From Streptomyces fulvoviolaceus (GTDB lineage Bacteria; Actinomycetota; Actinomycetes; Streptomycetales; Streptomycetaceae): a stretch of 64,000 nucleotides of DNA. Position 1 is the stretch's first letter, and each line of letters starts with the position of its first letter. The translations under genes and the position numbers were made by a program. Shown here piece after piece: positions 51,757-60,177 of this stretch. The notes under the pieces are model-generated. The model was not told the origin of the DNA and made no database searches. It was given only the letters and a program-made list of their open reading frames with translations. The stretch is from NCBI RefSeq assembly GCF_000718165.1, contig NZ_JOEY01000045.1, positions 1 through 64,000 of the forward strand, in the 5' to 3' direction.

Positions 51757-53229
51757 CTACAGGGCCGTGCGGGCGAGGGGGAGGGCACCGAGCGTGAAGG
51801 CGTCGGGCTGCTGGAAGTTGAGCCGTCGCAGATCGACCTGGGCGGTGACGGCGGCGGTCTCGATCTGCGCGCACGCCGCGTCGAGCAGGGCGTCGGTCTC
51901 CGCGGAGACGGTGAGCAGACCGGTCAGCGACACGTCGGCGTGTCCGGCGATCAACTGGCGCTCGCGAACCTTGACGTCCGCGTACTCCACGGAGTCGGCT
52001 TCGGAGTCGACCTGCCCGCGACGCGAGCGTTCGTTGGCGTCGGCGATGATCGCCGCCTTCTTGCGCTGCACGTCGCGCATCGCGGACTCGAGCCCCTGCG
52101 GCACATATATAAGGGAGAGGGTGCGCCGGACCCCGGCGGTGAACATCAGGCCGTGCAGGAAGCCCGCGCTCGTTTCGGTGCGGGGCCAGTCCTCGACCCA
52201 GTAGGTGGCGTGCCGGGCGGAGTCGGTGGCGAGCCGGTCGTACTCCTCGACCTGGACCACGGGCCCGGCGGCTGCCGGGGCGGCTTCGGCCCGGCCAGAG
52301 TTGGACCACTGCTGCAGCGCGGACAGCGCCCTGGGGTCGTAGGCGGTGCGGATGACAGCGGCGATCTCGCGGGCGCTGAGCCAGCCGGTCACCATCAGTC
52401 CGGCGCTGCGCGCGGCCTGGGCGATGGAGGACGTGGTCTGTTCCATCACAGTGAAGGCGCCGGGCAGTCCGCCGCCGGCCTGACTGATGAGGCGCTTGGC
52501 GGCCTTGAGGTCGAGGGAGATCGCCAGGTACGCCTCGTGCGGGGCGGCGGCCGGGCCGGCGGAGGCGACAAGTTCGCTGTAGACCTGTCCGGCGACCGGG
52601 GTTTCGGGGTGGCCCTGCTGGGCCCAGTAGCGGGTGAGGGTGTTGCCGCTGTCGGGCACGGTGCGTTCCAGGACCTGCACAGTGGCGACGTGTCCGGTGC
52701 GGGCGATGCCCGCCAGGGCCCGCCCCCAGCTGCTGACGTTGTGGTTCTGACTCGCCGGGTCGAGGAGCGCGAAGGCCCTGCTGGAGACGCGGGCGACGGC
52801 GGTCAGGGTCTGGCCGTGCGGGTCGTGCACGGCGGCGGCCTGGTTGGCGGAATCGCCGGGCGTGACGACGCGCAGTGAGGCGGCGGTGCCGGGCAGGTGC
52901 AGGATGCCGTCCTGGCGGGGACGGGTGACGGGCCGGGCGAGCCACAGGGTCTGGCCGGTGCGTAGCCGCCGGGCGAAGCGCAGGACGATCGGCGTCCAGT
53001 CGATCAGCGAGCGGCCGTGCCGGCGGATGGTGACCAGGGCGGCGACCGCGGCCCACAGCGGGGTCAGGGCGAGGGCACCGAGCAGCCCGGTGGATACCAC
53101 CGTTACCAGCAAGAGTGCCAATGCGCTTGACACGAGGACGAGTTGGGGAAGGGAGAGGCCGAGCAGGATGCCGCGCCTGGACCGGTGGGGGAATTTGACG
53201 GTGAGCGGTTGGACGGTGAGATCAGACAA
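51757..53229 (-). CDS. SCO6880-family (PrgI/VirB3-VirB4N-like) conjugation protein
   Basis: 490 residues from TTG 53229, seven bases after GGAA. VKFPHRSRRGILLGLSLPQL precedes two membrane helices (about residues 25-65), the VirB3/PrgI-like part; the rest (ARRLRTGQTLWLARPVTRPR, WVEDWPRTETSAGFLHGLMF, AIIADANERSRRGQVDSEAD) matches the N-terminal domain of VirB4-type ATPases without a motor. In this family it works as the scaffold half of a split VirB4. It therefore complements the gene at 49107. Confidence 0.88.
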   Translation of the reverse strand: MSDLTVQPLTVKFPHRSRRGILLGLSLPQLVLVSSALALLLVTVVSTGLLGALALTPLWAAVAALVTIRRHGRSLIDWTPIVLRFARRLRTGQTLWLARPVTRPRQDGILHLPGTAASLRVVTPGDSANQAAAVHDPHGQTLTAVARVSSRAFALLDPASQNHNVSSWGRALAGIARTGHVATVQVLERTVPDSGNTLTRYWAQQGHPETPVAGQVYSELVASAGPAAAPHEAYLAISLDLKAAKRLISQAGGGLPGAFTVMEQTTSSIAQAARSAGLMVTGWLSAREIAAVIRTAYDPRALSALQQWSNSGRAEAAPAAAGPVVQVEEYDRLATDSARHATYWVEDWPRTETSAGFLHGLMFTAGVRRTLSLIYVPQGLESAMRDVQRKKAAIIADANERSRRGQVDSEADSVEYADVKVRERQLIAGHADVSLTGLLTVSAETDALLDAACAQIETAAVTAQVDLRRLNFQQPDAFTLGALPLARTAL

Positions 53230-53316
53230 GGGCCGTTCCGATGGTGCGCGGGGCGGTCGCCGGGGCGGCACGCGGCGAGGAATGCGCAGCGCGTGCCGCC
53301 CCGGAGTCGGGCAAGG

Positions 53317-54684
53317 TCACAGGCCGGTGGGCGGAGGCGGTGGTGCCCCGGTTCCGCTGGAGGTGCCGGCCGAGTTCGGTGCCGGCGGGGCGCCCTGCGG
53401 CGGTGGTGTTGAGGTGCCTGCGCCGGGCTGCGACATGAAGCCGCTGCCGCCGCTGGGGGGCGATCCGGAACCGCCACCCTGTCCGGGGGCACCGCCGACC
53501 TGACCACTGGTGTCGTCACTGGGGCTGGTCGGCGGGGGCTGGACGGCCTTGTCCAGACCGCTCGTGATCCCCTCGCCCGCGGACGACGGCGTGCTTGAGC
53601 TGCCGCCTTCCTTGCCGGTGTCCGGTGTGGGGTTGGCGGCGATGTCGCCGGGGAAGCCGCCCGGCACGGAGTCCGGGCCCTGGGGAGCGGTGCCCGCTCC
53701 GGCCGCGGCACCGCCACTTCCGGCAGTGGCGACCGCGGCGGCGGCCTTGCGCCCGGCGCGTTCGGCGTGCTGACGGGCCATCTGCGCACCGGCTCCGCCG
53801 GAGCGGTGCAGGGTCTCGGCGTCGGAGCCCTCGGAGGCGGCCCAGTGCACGAACTTGAATGTGGCGTACGGGCATAGCAGGACCAGCGCCAGGATGACGA
53901 TGCCGGCCATCACGTCGGCGAGGGCTCCGACGCCGTCTTTCGCCTCGGTCTTGCCCATCGCGGCGATCCCCAGGACGAAGATCACGGTCATCAGGAGCTT
54001 GGAGACGACGAGAGTGGCGGTGGCTTCGATCCAGCCCTTGCGCCAGCGTCGGGCGACCTCCCAGCCGCCGCCGGCTCCGGCGAAGACGGCGAGGGTGACC
54101 ATGACGAGGATGCCGACCTTGCGGACCATCATCACGCACCAGTAGAGGAAGGCGCCGATCGCGGCGCCGATGCCGACGAAGACGGTGACGAGCCAGCCCA
54201 GGCCGGACAGGGAGGCGATCTGTCCCACCTTGACGATGCGCCGCACCGCGGTGGCGATGTCGAGGTTGGCGGCCTTGAAGAGTCCGTCGCTCAATGCGTC
54301 GACGACTTCGATGGCGACGGTGGTGAAGGCGATCGCGGTGAACGCGAAGAGCACGCCGGTGGCGGTGCCGGTGAATGCCTGGGTGAGCGCCTGGCCGTCG
54401 CGGCGGATCGCGGCGCGCACGAGCTGGGCGCAGAACGTGGCGACGAGGACGACCAGGCCGATCGGCAGGATCATCTCGTAGTTGTCGCGGAACCACCCGG
54501 CGTTGAGGTCGACCTTGGTGGTGGTGTTGACTGCCTCGGCCGCCAAGTCGGCTGCGGCGGCGGCGAGTTCACCCGCGCTTTTGGCCATCCAGTTGCCGAT
54601 GGCCGTGCCCGGGTCGGAGGCGAAATCCACGGCGTCGCCGACGGCGCAGAGTTTGTCCGCGAGGGGGAGGTCGCAGAAGCCCAA
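53317..54684 (-). CDS. VirB6/TrbL-like polytopic membrane protein
   Basis: 455 residues from TTG 54684, nine bases after AGGAGGGG. At least six membrane helices between residues 70 and 280 (MILPIGLVVLVATFCAQLV, LLMTVIFVLGIAAMGKT, MAGIVILALVLLCPYATFKF), followed by a 160-residue Gly/Ser/Pro/Gln-rich cytoplasmic or periplasmic tail. Its position between the SCO6880 and VirB8-like genes fits the inner-membrane channel subunit VirB6. Confidence 0.88.
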   Translation of the reverse strand: MGFCDLPLADKLCAVGDAVDFASDPGTAIGNWMAKSAGELAAAAADLAAEAVNTTTKVDLNAGWFRDNYEMILPIGLVVLVATFCAQLVRAAIRRDGQALTQAFTGTATGVLFAFTAIAFTTVAIEVVDALSDGLFKAANLDIATAVRRIVKVGQIASLSGLGWLVTVFVGIGAAIGAFLYWCVMMVRKVGILVMVTLAVFAGAGGGWEVARRWRKGWIEATATLVVSKLLMTVIFVLGIAAMGKTEAKDGVGALADVMAGIVILALVLLCPYATFKFVHWAASEGSDAETLHRSGGAGAQMARQHAERAGRKAAAAVATAGSGGAAAGAGTAPQGPDSVPGGFPGDIAANPTPDTGKEGGSSSTPSSAGEGITSGLDKAVQPPPTSPSDDTSGQVGGAPGQGGGSGSPPSGGSGFMSQPGAGTSTPPPQGAPPAPNSAGTSSGTGAPPPPPTGL

Positions 54685-54724
54685 AGGGGGAGTCCCCTCC
54701 TTTCTCAGGTGGGCTGGGGGCGTG

Positions 54725-55411
54725 TCAGGGCACGACGCGGGGGGCGATGGAGACCAGCGAGCAGTTCGCGTTGGGGCGGCACTGCACGGCGAGGGTTATG
54801 GAGCGGTCCTCGGAGCCGGCCCCGCCCTTCTTCCAGGCGATCTGCTGCTTGCCGGTGACGGTGACGGCGTAGATGTACGCCTCGGTGATCGCCGAAGGAT
54901 CGTCCGCCAGGGCCTGCTTGAACGCCGAGGGGTAGTGGGCCTCCGTGACGGTGGCGGTGGCGTACTGGTCCTGGTCGGCCATCCGCGACCACAGCACCGG
55001 ATCCGGCACCTGTGTGGCGATCGAGGACCAGTCGGCGTACTTCGTCTCCGCCGTCAGCCACGCCCTCATTCCGGCGAGCTGCTGGTCACGGCTGGTGGTG
55101 CGGGTGTCGTACGACCACAGCGTTGCCGCGGCGGCCTTGGCGAAGGCGACCGGGTCCGCCAGCTGCGGGGGCTTGGCCACCGAACCGGCCCCGGCCGACG
55201 TCGTCGGGCCGGCGGACGCGGAGGTACTGCTGCTCGGCCCGGAGGACGGAGCGGCGGCCTGGCTGTCGCCGGCTGTGGTGCGGCCGGTGAGCAGGGCGAC
55301 GACGACGGCGAGGGCCAGCAGGACGGCGAGGCCGGTCGCGAGGACCGTGATGCGCTGGCGGGTCGACCAGCCGAGGCCGTAGCCGGACAGGGAGGGGAAT
55401 CGTTTCGGCAT
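54725..55411 (-). CDS. VirB8/TcpC-like conjugation protein
   Basis: 228 residues from ATG 55411. A short cytoplasmic start (PKRFPSLSGYG), one membrane helix (ITVLATGLAVLLALAVVVAL) and a Ser/Ala linker lead to a C-terminal domain with the NTF2-like features of VirB8/TcpC: ATLWSYDTRTTSRDQQLAGM, TATVTEAHYPSAF, AYIYAVTVTGKQQIAWKKGG. It should assemble the periplasmic side of the channel. The start overlaps the DUF6112 stop. Confidence 0.82.
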   Translation of the reverse strand: MPKRFPSLSGYGLGWSTRQRITVLATGLAVLLALAVVVALLTGRTTAGDSQAAAPSSGPSSSTSASAGPTTSAGAGSVAKPPQLADPVAFAKAAAATLWSYDTRTTSRDQQLAGMRAWLTAETKYADWSSIATQVPDPVLWSRMADQDQYATATVTEAHYPSAFKQALADDPSAITEAYIYAVTVTGKQQIAWKKGGAGSEDRSITLAVQCRPNANCSLVSIAPRVVP

Positions 55412-55719
55412 CAGTGGACCTGCGACCCCAGGGCGGAGAAGAACGCCACGACCCCGTTTGCGGCGCCGAGACCAAGGGCGGCGCCCGCCGCGACGACCGC
55501 GCCCTTCTTGCCGTTGGCCTCGGCCTGGTGGCCGCCGGTGTGGTGGCCCCACGCCCACACACCGAGGGAGACGGCGAGCGCGCCGACCACGGCGACGATC
55601 GCGAACAGGTTGATCGAGTTGACGACGTTCTTGAGCACGGCGAGGCCGGGCAGGCCACCGCCCGAGGGCGTGATGCCGGGGTCGTAGGCCAGATACTGCA
55701 CGGTTTCGAGCAGGTGCAA
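55411..55719 (-). CDS. DUF6112 (VirB2-like) membrane protein
   Basis: 102 residues from TTG 55719 with AGGAG five bases upstream. Two helices (residues about 30-60, NSINLFAIVAVVGALAVSLG, and 75-98, VVAAGAALGLGAANGVVAFF) separated by a short basic loop, like the pilin-type VirB2 of Gram-positive systems. Present at this position in many Streptomyces T4SS operons under the name DUF6112. Confidence 0.85.
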   Translation of the reverse strand: MHLLETVQYLAYDPGITPSGGGLPGLAVLKNVVNSINLFAIVAVVGALAVSLGVWAWGHHTGGHQAEANGKKGAVVAAGAALGLGAANGVVAFFSALGSQVH

Positions 55720-55974
55720 TGAGGCTCCTTGGGCACGCCGAAGCCCGGCGCGCGGGAATCACAGAAAAGGGGGAGGGGACGAGGCAACTGCCTCGAGAAG
55801 GAAGGCCGGCAGCGGTGCGGGAGACGGCTGGCCCGGTCGGCGCCCGCGTTGGGGCCGCGTGGCGTGCACGAGGTCACGCAGGTTTCGTGCCGAGGCTGGA
55901 CGAGGCCACAGTTCGAGCCGAGGCTGCTGTCGATGGCGCTTCGGCTCAGGCTCCGAACCGGCTGCCGGGGTGCA

Positions 55975-56340
55975 CTACTTCGGGATCGACGGCTTCGGTG
56001 CCGGGTTGGTCTTGTAGGGGTTCGCGCAGTTGTAGATCATGTAGCCGCGGATCTTCTTGCCGTCGGACTTCCGGGTGACGGTGCCGCGGGTATACCAGGT
56101 CTTCTCGGCCTTCTTGTAGGCCCACTGGTCGTAGACGACCTTGTCGTGCCGGTAGCCGATGCCCACGACCGTGGACGTCTTCGACGGGGCCTTGCGGATC
56201 TTGACCGCACTGCAGCTGATCGTGGTGGTGCCGGTGTCGTACGCCTGTGCCGTGCTGGCGGTGGCCAGGCCGCCGGCGGCGACGGCCAGGCCCAGAGAGG
56301 CTGCCGCGAGGGCGCGCTGGGCGCGGTGGCGGGTTATCAA
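55975..56340 (-). CDS. Secreted SH3-like protein 1
   Basis: 121 residues from TTG 56340 with GGAGCACC. Sec signal (ALAAASLGLAVAAGGLATAS, cleavage after AQA). Mature part: SCSAVKIRKAPSKTSTVVGI, then HDKVVYDQWAYKKAEKTWYT, an SH3_3-like bacterial domain that binds peptidoglycan or protein, with a Cys pair. Paralogous in plan to the gene at 63076. It probably acts in the cell wall during mating-pore formation. The 255 bases between this gene and DUF6112 show no gene. Confidence 0.8.
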   Translation of the reverse strand: MITRHRAQRALAAASLGLAVAAGGLATASTAQAYDTGTTTISCSAVKIRKAPSKTSTVVGIGYRHDKVVYDQWAYKKAEKTWYTRGTVTRKSDGKKIRGYMIYNCANPYKTNPAPKPSIPK

Positions 56341-56481
56341 GTAGGTGCTCCGTGATGTCAGGGGAATGAGGGTGGGCAGGACGGCGGGTCCTGCGGGGCC
56401 CGTCCGAGGTGAGTGCGGAAGAGGCCCAGGGGGGTCTCCCGGTCAGGGGGTGTGCCGGGGCTGCCGCGCCCCGACCGGGGG

Positions 56482-57597
56482 TCAGATGACGCGGCGGGCG
56501 GCGAGGATGTCCCAGTCCGCGAGCGGCGTGATCCGCACAGGCTTTCCGGTACGGGGGGCCTCGATCGCGAGTCCCGAGCCGATGTACATGCCGACGTGTT
56601 CGGGGCGGGCGGCGCTGCCGCGGGAGAAGATCAGGTCACCGGGCTTGAGTGCCTTGGGGGACACAGCCTTGCCCTCGTCGACCTGCGTATACGTGGTGCG
56701 GGTGAGCTGGATGCCAGCGTGCTTGTACGCCTGCTGGGTCAGCGAGCTGCAGTCGCAGCGGCCCATCGGGTCGGGGCCGTGCGGCGCAGTGCAGGTGCCG
56801 CCCCACTGGTACATCGTGCCGAGCTGCGCCATCGCCCAGGCGATCGCCTTGCGCGCCTTCGGATCGGCGTCCTTCGGGATCGAGTAGCCCTTCGGTACCG
56901 ACCCTTGCGGGATGGTGCCGTACCCGGAGCCGTCCTCGGCCGCCGCACAGGGCGCGGTACTGGAGGCGGTGTTCGTCTCGCTGGTGTCCTGGTCGGCGTC
57001 GGGGAACGTCGCGGCGATCGCCTTCTGCAGCGCGGTCGCCAGCTCCTCCCAGTCAGCGTAGGCGTTGGGGTAGCCGGAGCGCTGGACCTTCTGCGCGGCC
57101 TGGGCGACGGTCAGCTGCTGCCAACCGTCCACCGCGAGCAGGTGCTTGTAGAACTGCTCGCTCGCGTAGATGGGGTCGTGGATCTCCGTAGCGGTGCCCC
57201 AGCCCTGGCTCGGCCGTTGCTGGAACAGACCCAGCGAGTCGCGGCCGCCAGAGTTCAGGTTGCGCAGCCGTGATTCCTGCATCGCGGTGGCGAGCGCGAT
57301 GATCTGGCCCTTTTTAGGCACGTGGAGGCCGATCCCGGTGGCCACGATCGTGCGGGCGTGGGGGATCTGTTCCTCGGGCAGGGACAGGCCCTCGACGTGC
57401 ACGTCCTTGGCGGTCGCACCGTTGAGGATCTTGGTGACCTGCTCGACGACCGTGTCGGTGTCGACGTCGCCCACGCAGCTGAAGGACGAGTAGGTGGTCT
57501 GGGCGGCCTCGCTGCTGGTGGCCATCAGCATGGCCGTGCCGGAGAGGAGGAGAGGAGAGAGGACGAAGACGCCGATGCCGGCGGCCACGCCCTTCAA
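56482..57597 (-). CDS. VirB1-like transglycosylase plus NlpC/P60 peptidase
   Basis: 371 residues from TTG 57597, nine bases after GGGAGG. One N-terminal membrane helix or signal; a lysozyme-like domain with AMQESRLRNLNSGGRDSLGL (catalytic Glu) and QQRPSQGWG; and a C-terminal C40 peptidase with GRCDCSSLTQQAYKHAGIQL (Cys), PEHVGMYIGSGLAIEAP (His). Cleaves the glycan and peptide of the wall to let the conjugation channel pass. First gene of the minus-strand T4SS operon, next to the divergent regulatory region. Confidence 0.93.
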   Translation of the reverse strand: MKGVAAGIGVFVLSPLLLSGTAMLMATSSEAAQTTYSSFSCVGDVDTDTVVEQVTKILNGATAKDVHVEGLSLPEEQIPHARTIVATGIGLHVPKKGQIIALATAMQESRLRNLNSGGRDSLGLFQQRPSQGWGTATEIHDPIYASEQFYKHLLAVDGWQQLTVAQAAQKVQRSGYPNAYADWEELATALQKAIAATFPDADQDTSETNTASSTAPCAAAEDGSGYGTIPQGSVPKGYSIPKDADPKARKAIAWAMAQLGTMYQWGGTCTAPHGPDPMGRCDCSSLTQQAYKHAGIQLTRTTYTQVDEGKAVSPKALKPGDLIFSRGSAARPEHVGMYIGSGLAIEAPRTGKPVRITPLADWDILAARRVI

Positions 57598-57892
57598 TCG
57601 GGGACGCCTCCCGGGCGGCCGTCACGGGCCGGAGACCGGTGCGCGGGCGGGGGAGGGTAGAGCGATGTCACAACGAGGTCCTTGGTGAAGTCCCGGCTGC
57701 GCGTGCGTCGTTGAGGAAAGGGCGCGACGGCCGGGTGGTGGGTAAATCGGAGCCTAGGTGCACGTGCGCGAGTTGCCGCTCGCACCGGCACGGGGCGTCG
57801 GGTCAGGTGTGCCAGGACATGGGGATACCTCCACGAACGCAGGGCGGGGATGCGCCATCGGCGTGGTCCGCCGGGCAGTTCCAAAACACTAA

Positions 57893-57915
57893 GGGCGGAT
57901 CCCCGGTTGCCGAAA
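57893..57915 (+). promoter_or_regulatory. TATAGC-type promoter/operator module, half copy C1
   Basis: A -10-like ACTAAG, GGCGG, then ATCCCCGGTTGCCGAAA: the left arm and loop of the module at 58.96 and 62.96 kb, but without the second arm (TCGTG follows). It reads toward the methyltransferase gene at 58121. Confidence 0.55.
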
Positions 57916-57965
57916 TCGTGTCCGATCAAGGCTCTATTTCGGGGTGTTCGGCGGCGATAGCGCTC

Positions 57966-57987
57966 AACCGGGGATCGTGCCCTACAG
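57966..57987 (-). promoter_or_regulatory. TATAGC-type promoter/operator module, half copy C2
   Basis: On the minus strand: TGTAGG, six bases, then ATCCCCGGTT (57975-57966). Same spacing as in copies A, B, D and E, again with only one arm. It points at the T4SS operon starting at 57597. Confidence 0.5.
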
Positions 57988-58120
57988 TTTTGTCTCCTCC
58001 CCTCGCCCCCGCCGCGGCGCGGCCCGCAGTGCCTTCCTGCCCGCATGCGGTCCCGCGGGTTATCCAGGCGGGCCGGAGCGTCTCTCCCTCACCTCACCCG
58101 ACCCGAATTGGGGTATCTCT

Positions 58121-58876
58121 TTGCCTTTTTCCCTGCACCAGGGCGACGCGCTCGGCGTCCTCGCCGAACTGCCGGACGACTGCGTCGACTCCGTCATCAC
58201 CGACCCGCCGTACAACAGCGGCGGGCGAACGGCCAAGGAGCGCACCTCCCGCAGCGCGAAGCAGAAGTACACCTCCGCCGACGCAGGTCACGAACTGCCG
58301 GACTTCACCGGAGAGAACATGGATCAGCGGAGCTACGGCTTCTGGCTGACCCAGATCATGACCGAGGCACACCGGCTCACCAAGGTCGGCGGCACGGCGC
58401 TGCTGTTCACCGACTGGCGGCAGCTGCCGATCACCACGGATGCCATCCAGGCCGCCGGCTGGCTCTGGCGGGGCGTGCTCGCCTGGCACAAGCCGCAGGC
58501 CAGGCCCCAGAAGGGACGTTTCACCCAGAACTGCGAATTCGTCGTCTGGGCCAGCAACGGACCGATCGACGCCTCCAGGAACCCGGTCTACCTGCCCGGC
58601 CTGTACAGCGCCTCTCAGCCATCAGGCAAGAGTCGACAGCACATCACGCAGAAGCCCGTCTCCGTCATGCGTGAGCTGGTGCAGATCTCCCCGCCCGGCG
58701 GCACGGTGCTCGACTTCACCTGCGGCTCGGGCTCGACGGGAGTCGCAGCCCTGCTGGAGGGTCGTGATTTCATCGGCGTCGAGAAGACCAAGCACTACGC
58801 CGAGATAGCCGCCGACCGGCTCACCGAAACGCTGCAACAGACTTTGTCCCAGGACGACTTGACCCTCACGTCCTGA
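58121..58876 (+). CDS. Beta-class (DPPY) DNA methyltransferase
   Basis: 251 residues from TTG 58121; upstream sequence of the frame is Pro/Arg-rich leader. Motif IV is SVITDPPYNSGGRT near residue 22, and the AdoMet motif I comes at the C-terminus (VLDFTCGSGSTGVAALLEGR), the order of beta-class N4-cytosine/N6-adenine enzymes. Substrate half: FWLTQIMTEAHRLTKVGG, VLAWHKPQARPQKGRF, NCEFVVWASNG. No nuclease is adjacent, so it is an orphan like the C5 enzyme at 20.9 kb. Followed by a hairpin terminator. Confidence 0.92.
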   Translation: MPFSLHQGDALGVLAELPDDCVDSVITDPPYNSGGRTAKERTSRSAKQKYTSADAGHELPDFTGENMDQRSYGFWLTQIMTEAHRLTKVGGTALLFTDWRQLPITTDAIQAAGWLWRGVLAWHKPQARPQKGRFTQNCEFVVWASNGPIDASRNPVYLPGLYSASQPSGKSRQHITQKPVSVMRELVQISPPGGTVLDFTCGSGSTGVAALLEGRDFIGVEKTKHYAEIAADRLTETLQQTLSQDDLTLTS

Positions 58877-58890
58877 GCCCTGTCGTGCAG

Positions 58891-58939
58891 CGCGGGCACG
58901 GCCTGTGGTGCGTGGCCCGTCACCATGGCCGTGCCCGCG
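58891..58939. terminator. Hairpin terminator after the methyltransferase gene
   Basis: Arms CGCGGGCACGGCC and GGCCGTGCCCGCG (13 perfect pairs) around a 23-base loop, 15 bases past the stop codon. It separates the methyltransferase from the DUF4913 operon. Confidence 0.7.
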
Positions 58940-58947
58940 CGGGGCGT

Positions 58948-58984
58948 TATAGCAGCACAGTCCCGGTTACCGAAACCGGGGATT
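58948..58984 (+). promoter_or_regulatory. TATAGC / inverted-repeat module, copy D
   Basis: TATAGC at 58948-58953, then the repeat CCCGGTT-ACCGA-AACCGGG (58962-58980) and GGATTCTCCGG. It lies about 60 bases upstream of the DUF4913 start and shares 23 consecutive bases (58962-58984) with copy E, the tail included. Probable promoter of the rightward operon 59045-62876. Confidence 0.8.
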
Positions 58985-59044
58985 CTCCGGATGGTTTGAG
59001 CCGCAATTCACGCCCAACGGCCGCGGCTCAAGGAGGCCCTTTTC

Positions 59045-59695
59045 GTGCCTGAATCCATAGACCCCCCGGAGGACGGGGAGACGGAACCGGTCCGGCTGCC
59101 GGAGTCCGATCTGGAGAGCATTGAGGCGAGCGTCCGCAAACTGCTGGACCAATCTGCCGAGCAGGCCCGCCAGCTCGACAGCCTCGCCTCCGCACCGCCG
59201 CCCACGGACTCGCCGTTCGGCGCCTTCGGCCTTCCGGGGTTCGCGGGACTGCCGCCGCAGCCCGCCCCGCCGGAGCCCCGCCCGATCCTGGAGCTGGAGG
59301 GCGAGGAGTACGAAGACGAACTAGACGCGCTGTCGGACTGGGTGGATGACTTCCTCGTCCGGGTCTACGGGGCGGAGGTCACCACCGCCGCCCCGTGGTG
59401 CGAGCAGTGGCAGGAACACGCCGACGTCGTCGCCTGGCTCCACGCCCTGTGGCTGGCCTACCAGCAGCACAAGGATCCCGAGGCCGGTATGTCCGGCCTG
59501 TTCGTCTGGCACCGGGACTTCCTCACCCACGCCATGGCCACCGTCAGGGCGGCCGGCGGGCCGCTCTCCGCGTGCATGACCGATCCGGACCGACCCGCCC
59601 ACCGCCTGCTGCCCGGACCGCCGCCCTCGAGCCGGACCACCGCCGAAACCGCAGAGTCCGAGGAGAACGGCGCACCCGGCCAGGGGGCCGGATGA
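59045..59695 (+). CDS. DUF4913-domain protein
   Basis: 216 residues from GTG 59045 with AAGGAGG. An N-terminal acidic coiled coil (LPESDLESIEASVRKLLDQS, AEQARQLDSL) and a Pro-rich linker precede the DUF4913 domain: LSDWVDDFLVRVYG, APWCEQWQEHADVVAWLHAL, WLAYQQHKDPEAGMSGLF and the closing WHRDFLTHAMATV. This family is typical of Streptomyces plasmids and is usually found near conjugation or partition genes. Heads the operon behind module D. Confidence 0.85.
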   Translation: MPESIDPPEDGETEPVRLPESDLESIEASVRKLLDQSAEQARQLDSLASAPPPTDSPFGAFGLPGFAGLPPQPAPPEPRPILELEGEEYEDELDALSDWVDDFLVRVYGAEVTTAAPWCEQWQEHADVVAWLHALWLAYQQHKDPEAGMSGLFVWHRDFLTHAMATVRAAGGPLSACMTDPDRPAHRLLPGPPPSSRTTAETAESEENGAPGQGAG

Positions 59696-60177
59696 GCGGC
59701 CACGACCGGCCCGCCTTCGGTCTCTCCTTCGACCCGCGCGCCCTGACCGACCTTCTCCAGGCCCCCAGCGACATCCGCGACCTGGCGCTCGCCCAGCTCC
59801 AGGACGTCGTCAACGCCCGCCTGTTCGGCGCCAAACTCACCCGCGATCTCGCCGGATGCCGCAAGGTCTACGTCGATCACCGCAATGCGTGGCGCATCGT
59901 TTACGCCCAGCGGCCGGCGCCTGCCAACTCCACGCACACCACCGAGATCCACGTCGTGGCCGTACGCCCGCGGGAAGCCCACGACGTGTACGACACCGCC
60001 CGCGCCCGCCTCGGCCTCACCCGACGGCCCCTGGGCGAGCGCACCCACGCGGCCCGCACCCGCTCACCGCAGCTGGGAGCGCGCCAGCCCATCCCCAAGC
60101 CAGGACCACCGCCGTACGCGATGCCCGGCCTTCCCCGACCCGCACTGCCCCCGACCCTGAAGGGCCCCATTCGTTGA
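59692..60177 (+). CDS. RelE-like protein
   Basis: 161 residues, ATG overlapping the DUF4913 stop. The core DLALAQLQDVVNARLFGAKL, CRKVYVDHRNAWRIVYAQRP and TEIHVVAVRPREAHDVYDTA has the RelE/ParE toxin fold (helix, then antiparallel sheet). No classic antitoxin is adjacent; the upstream DUF4913 protein is the only candidate partner. A ribonuclease or ribosome-targeting activity is possible but the catalytic residues cannot be assigned. The Pro/Arg tail is likely disordered. Confidence 0.65.
   Translation: MSGHDRPAFGLSFDPRALTDLLQAPSDIRDLALAQLQDVVNARLFGAKLTRDLAGCRKVYVDHRNAWRIVYAQRPAPANSTHTTEIHVVAVRPREAHDVYDTARARLGLTRRPLGERTHAARTRSPQLGARQPIPKPGPPPYAMPGLPRPALPPTLKGPIR

Larger units (their letters stand above)
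57598..58120. other. Divergent control region between the T4SS operon and the rightward genes
   Basis: About 520 bases without a supported gene on either strand. It holds the promoter/operator half-modules C1 (57893-57915, rightward) and C2 (57966-57987, leftward), each with ATCCCCGGTT six bases after a -10-like hexamer. Frames running through it are Pro/Arg-rich. The rest is featureless GC-rich sequence. An oriT was looked for but not identified. Confidence 0.6.

Noticed and set aside
57598..58120. oriT in the divergent control region
   Set aside because: No nick-site consensus or tight inverted-repeat cluster other than the promoter half-modules could be identified by eye.
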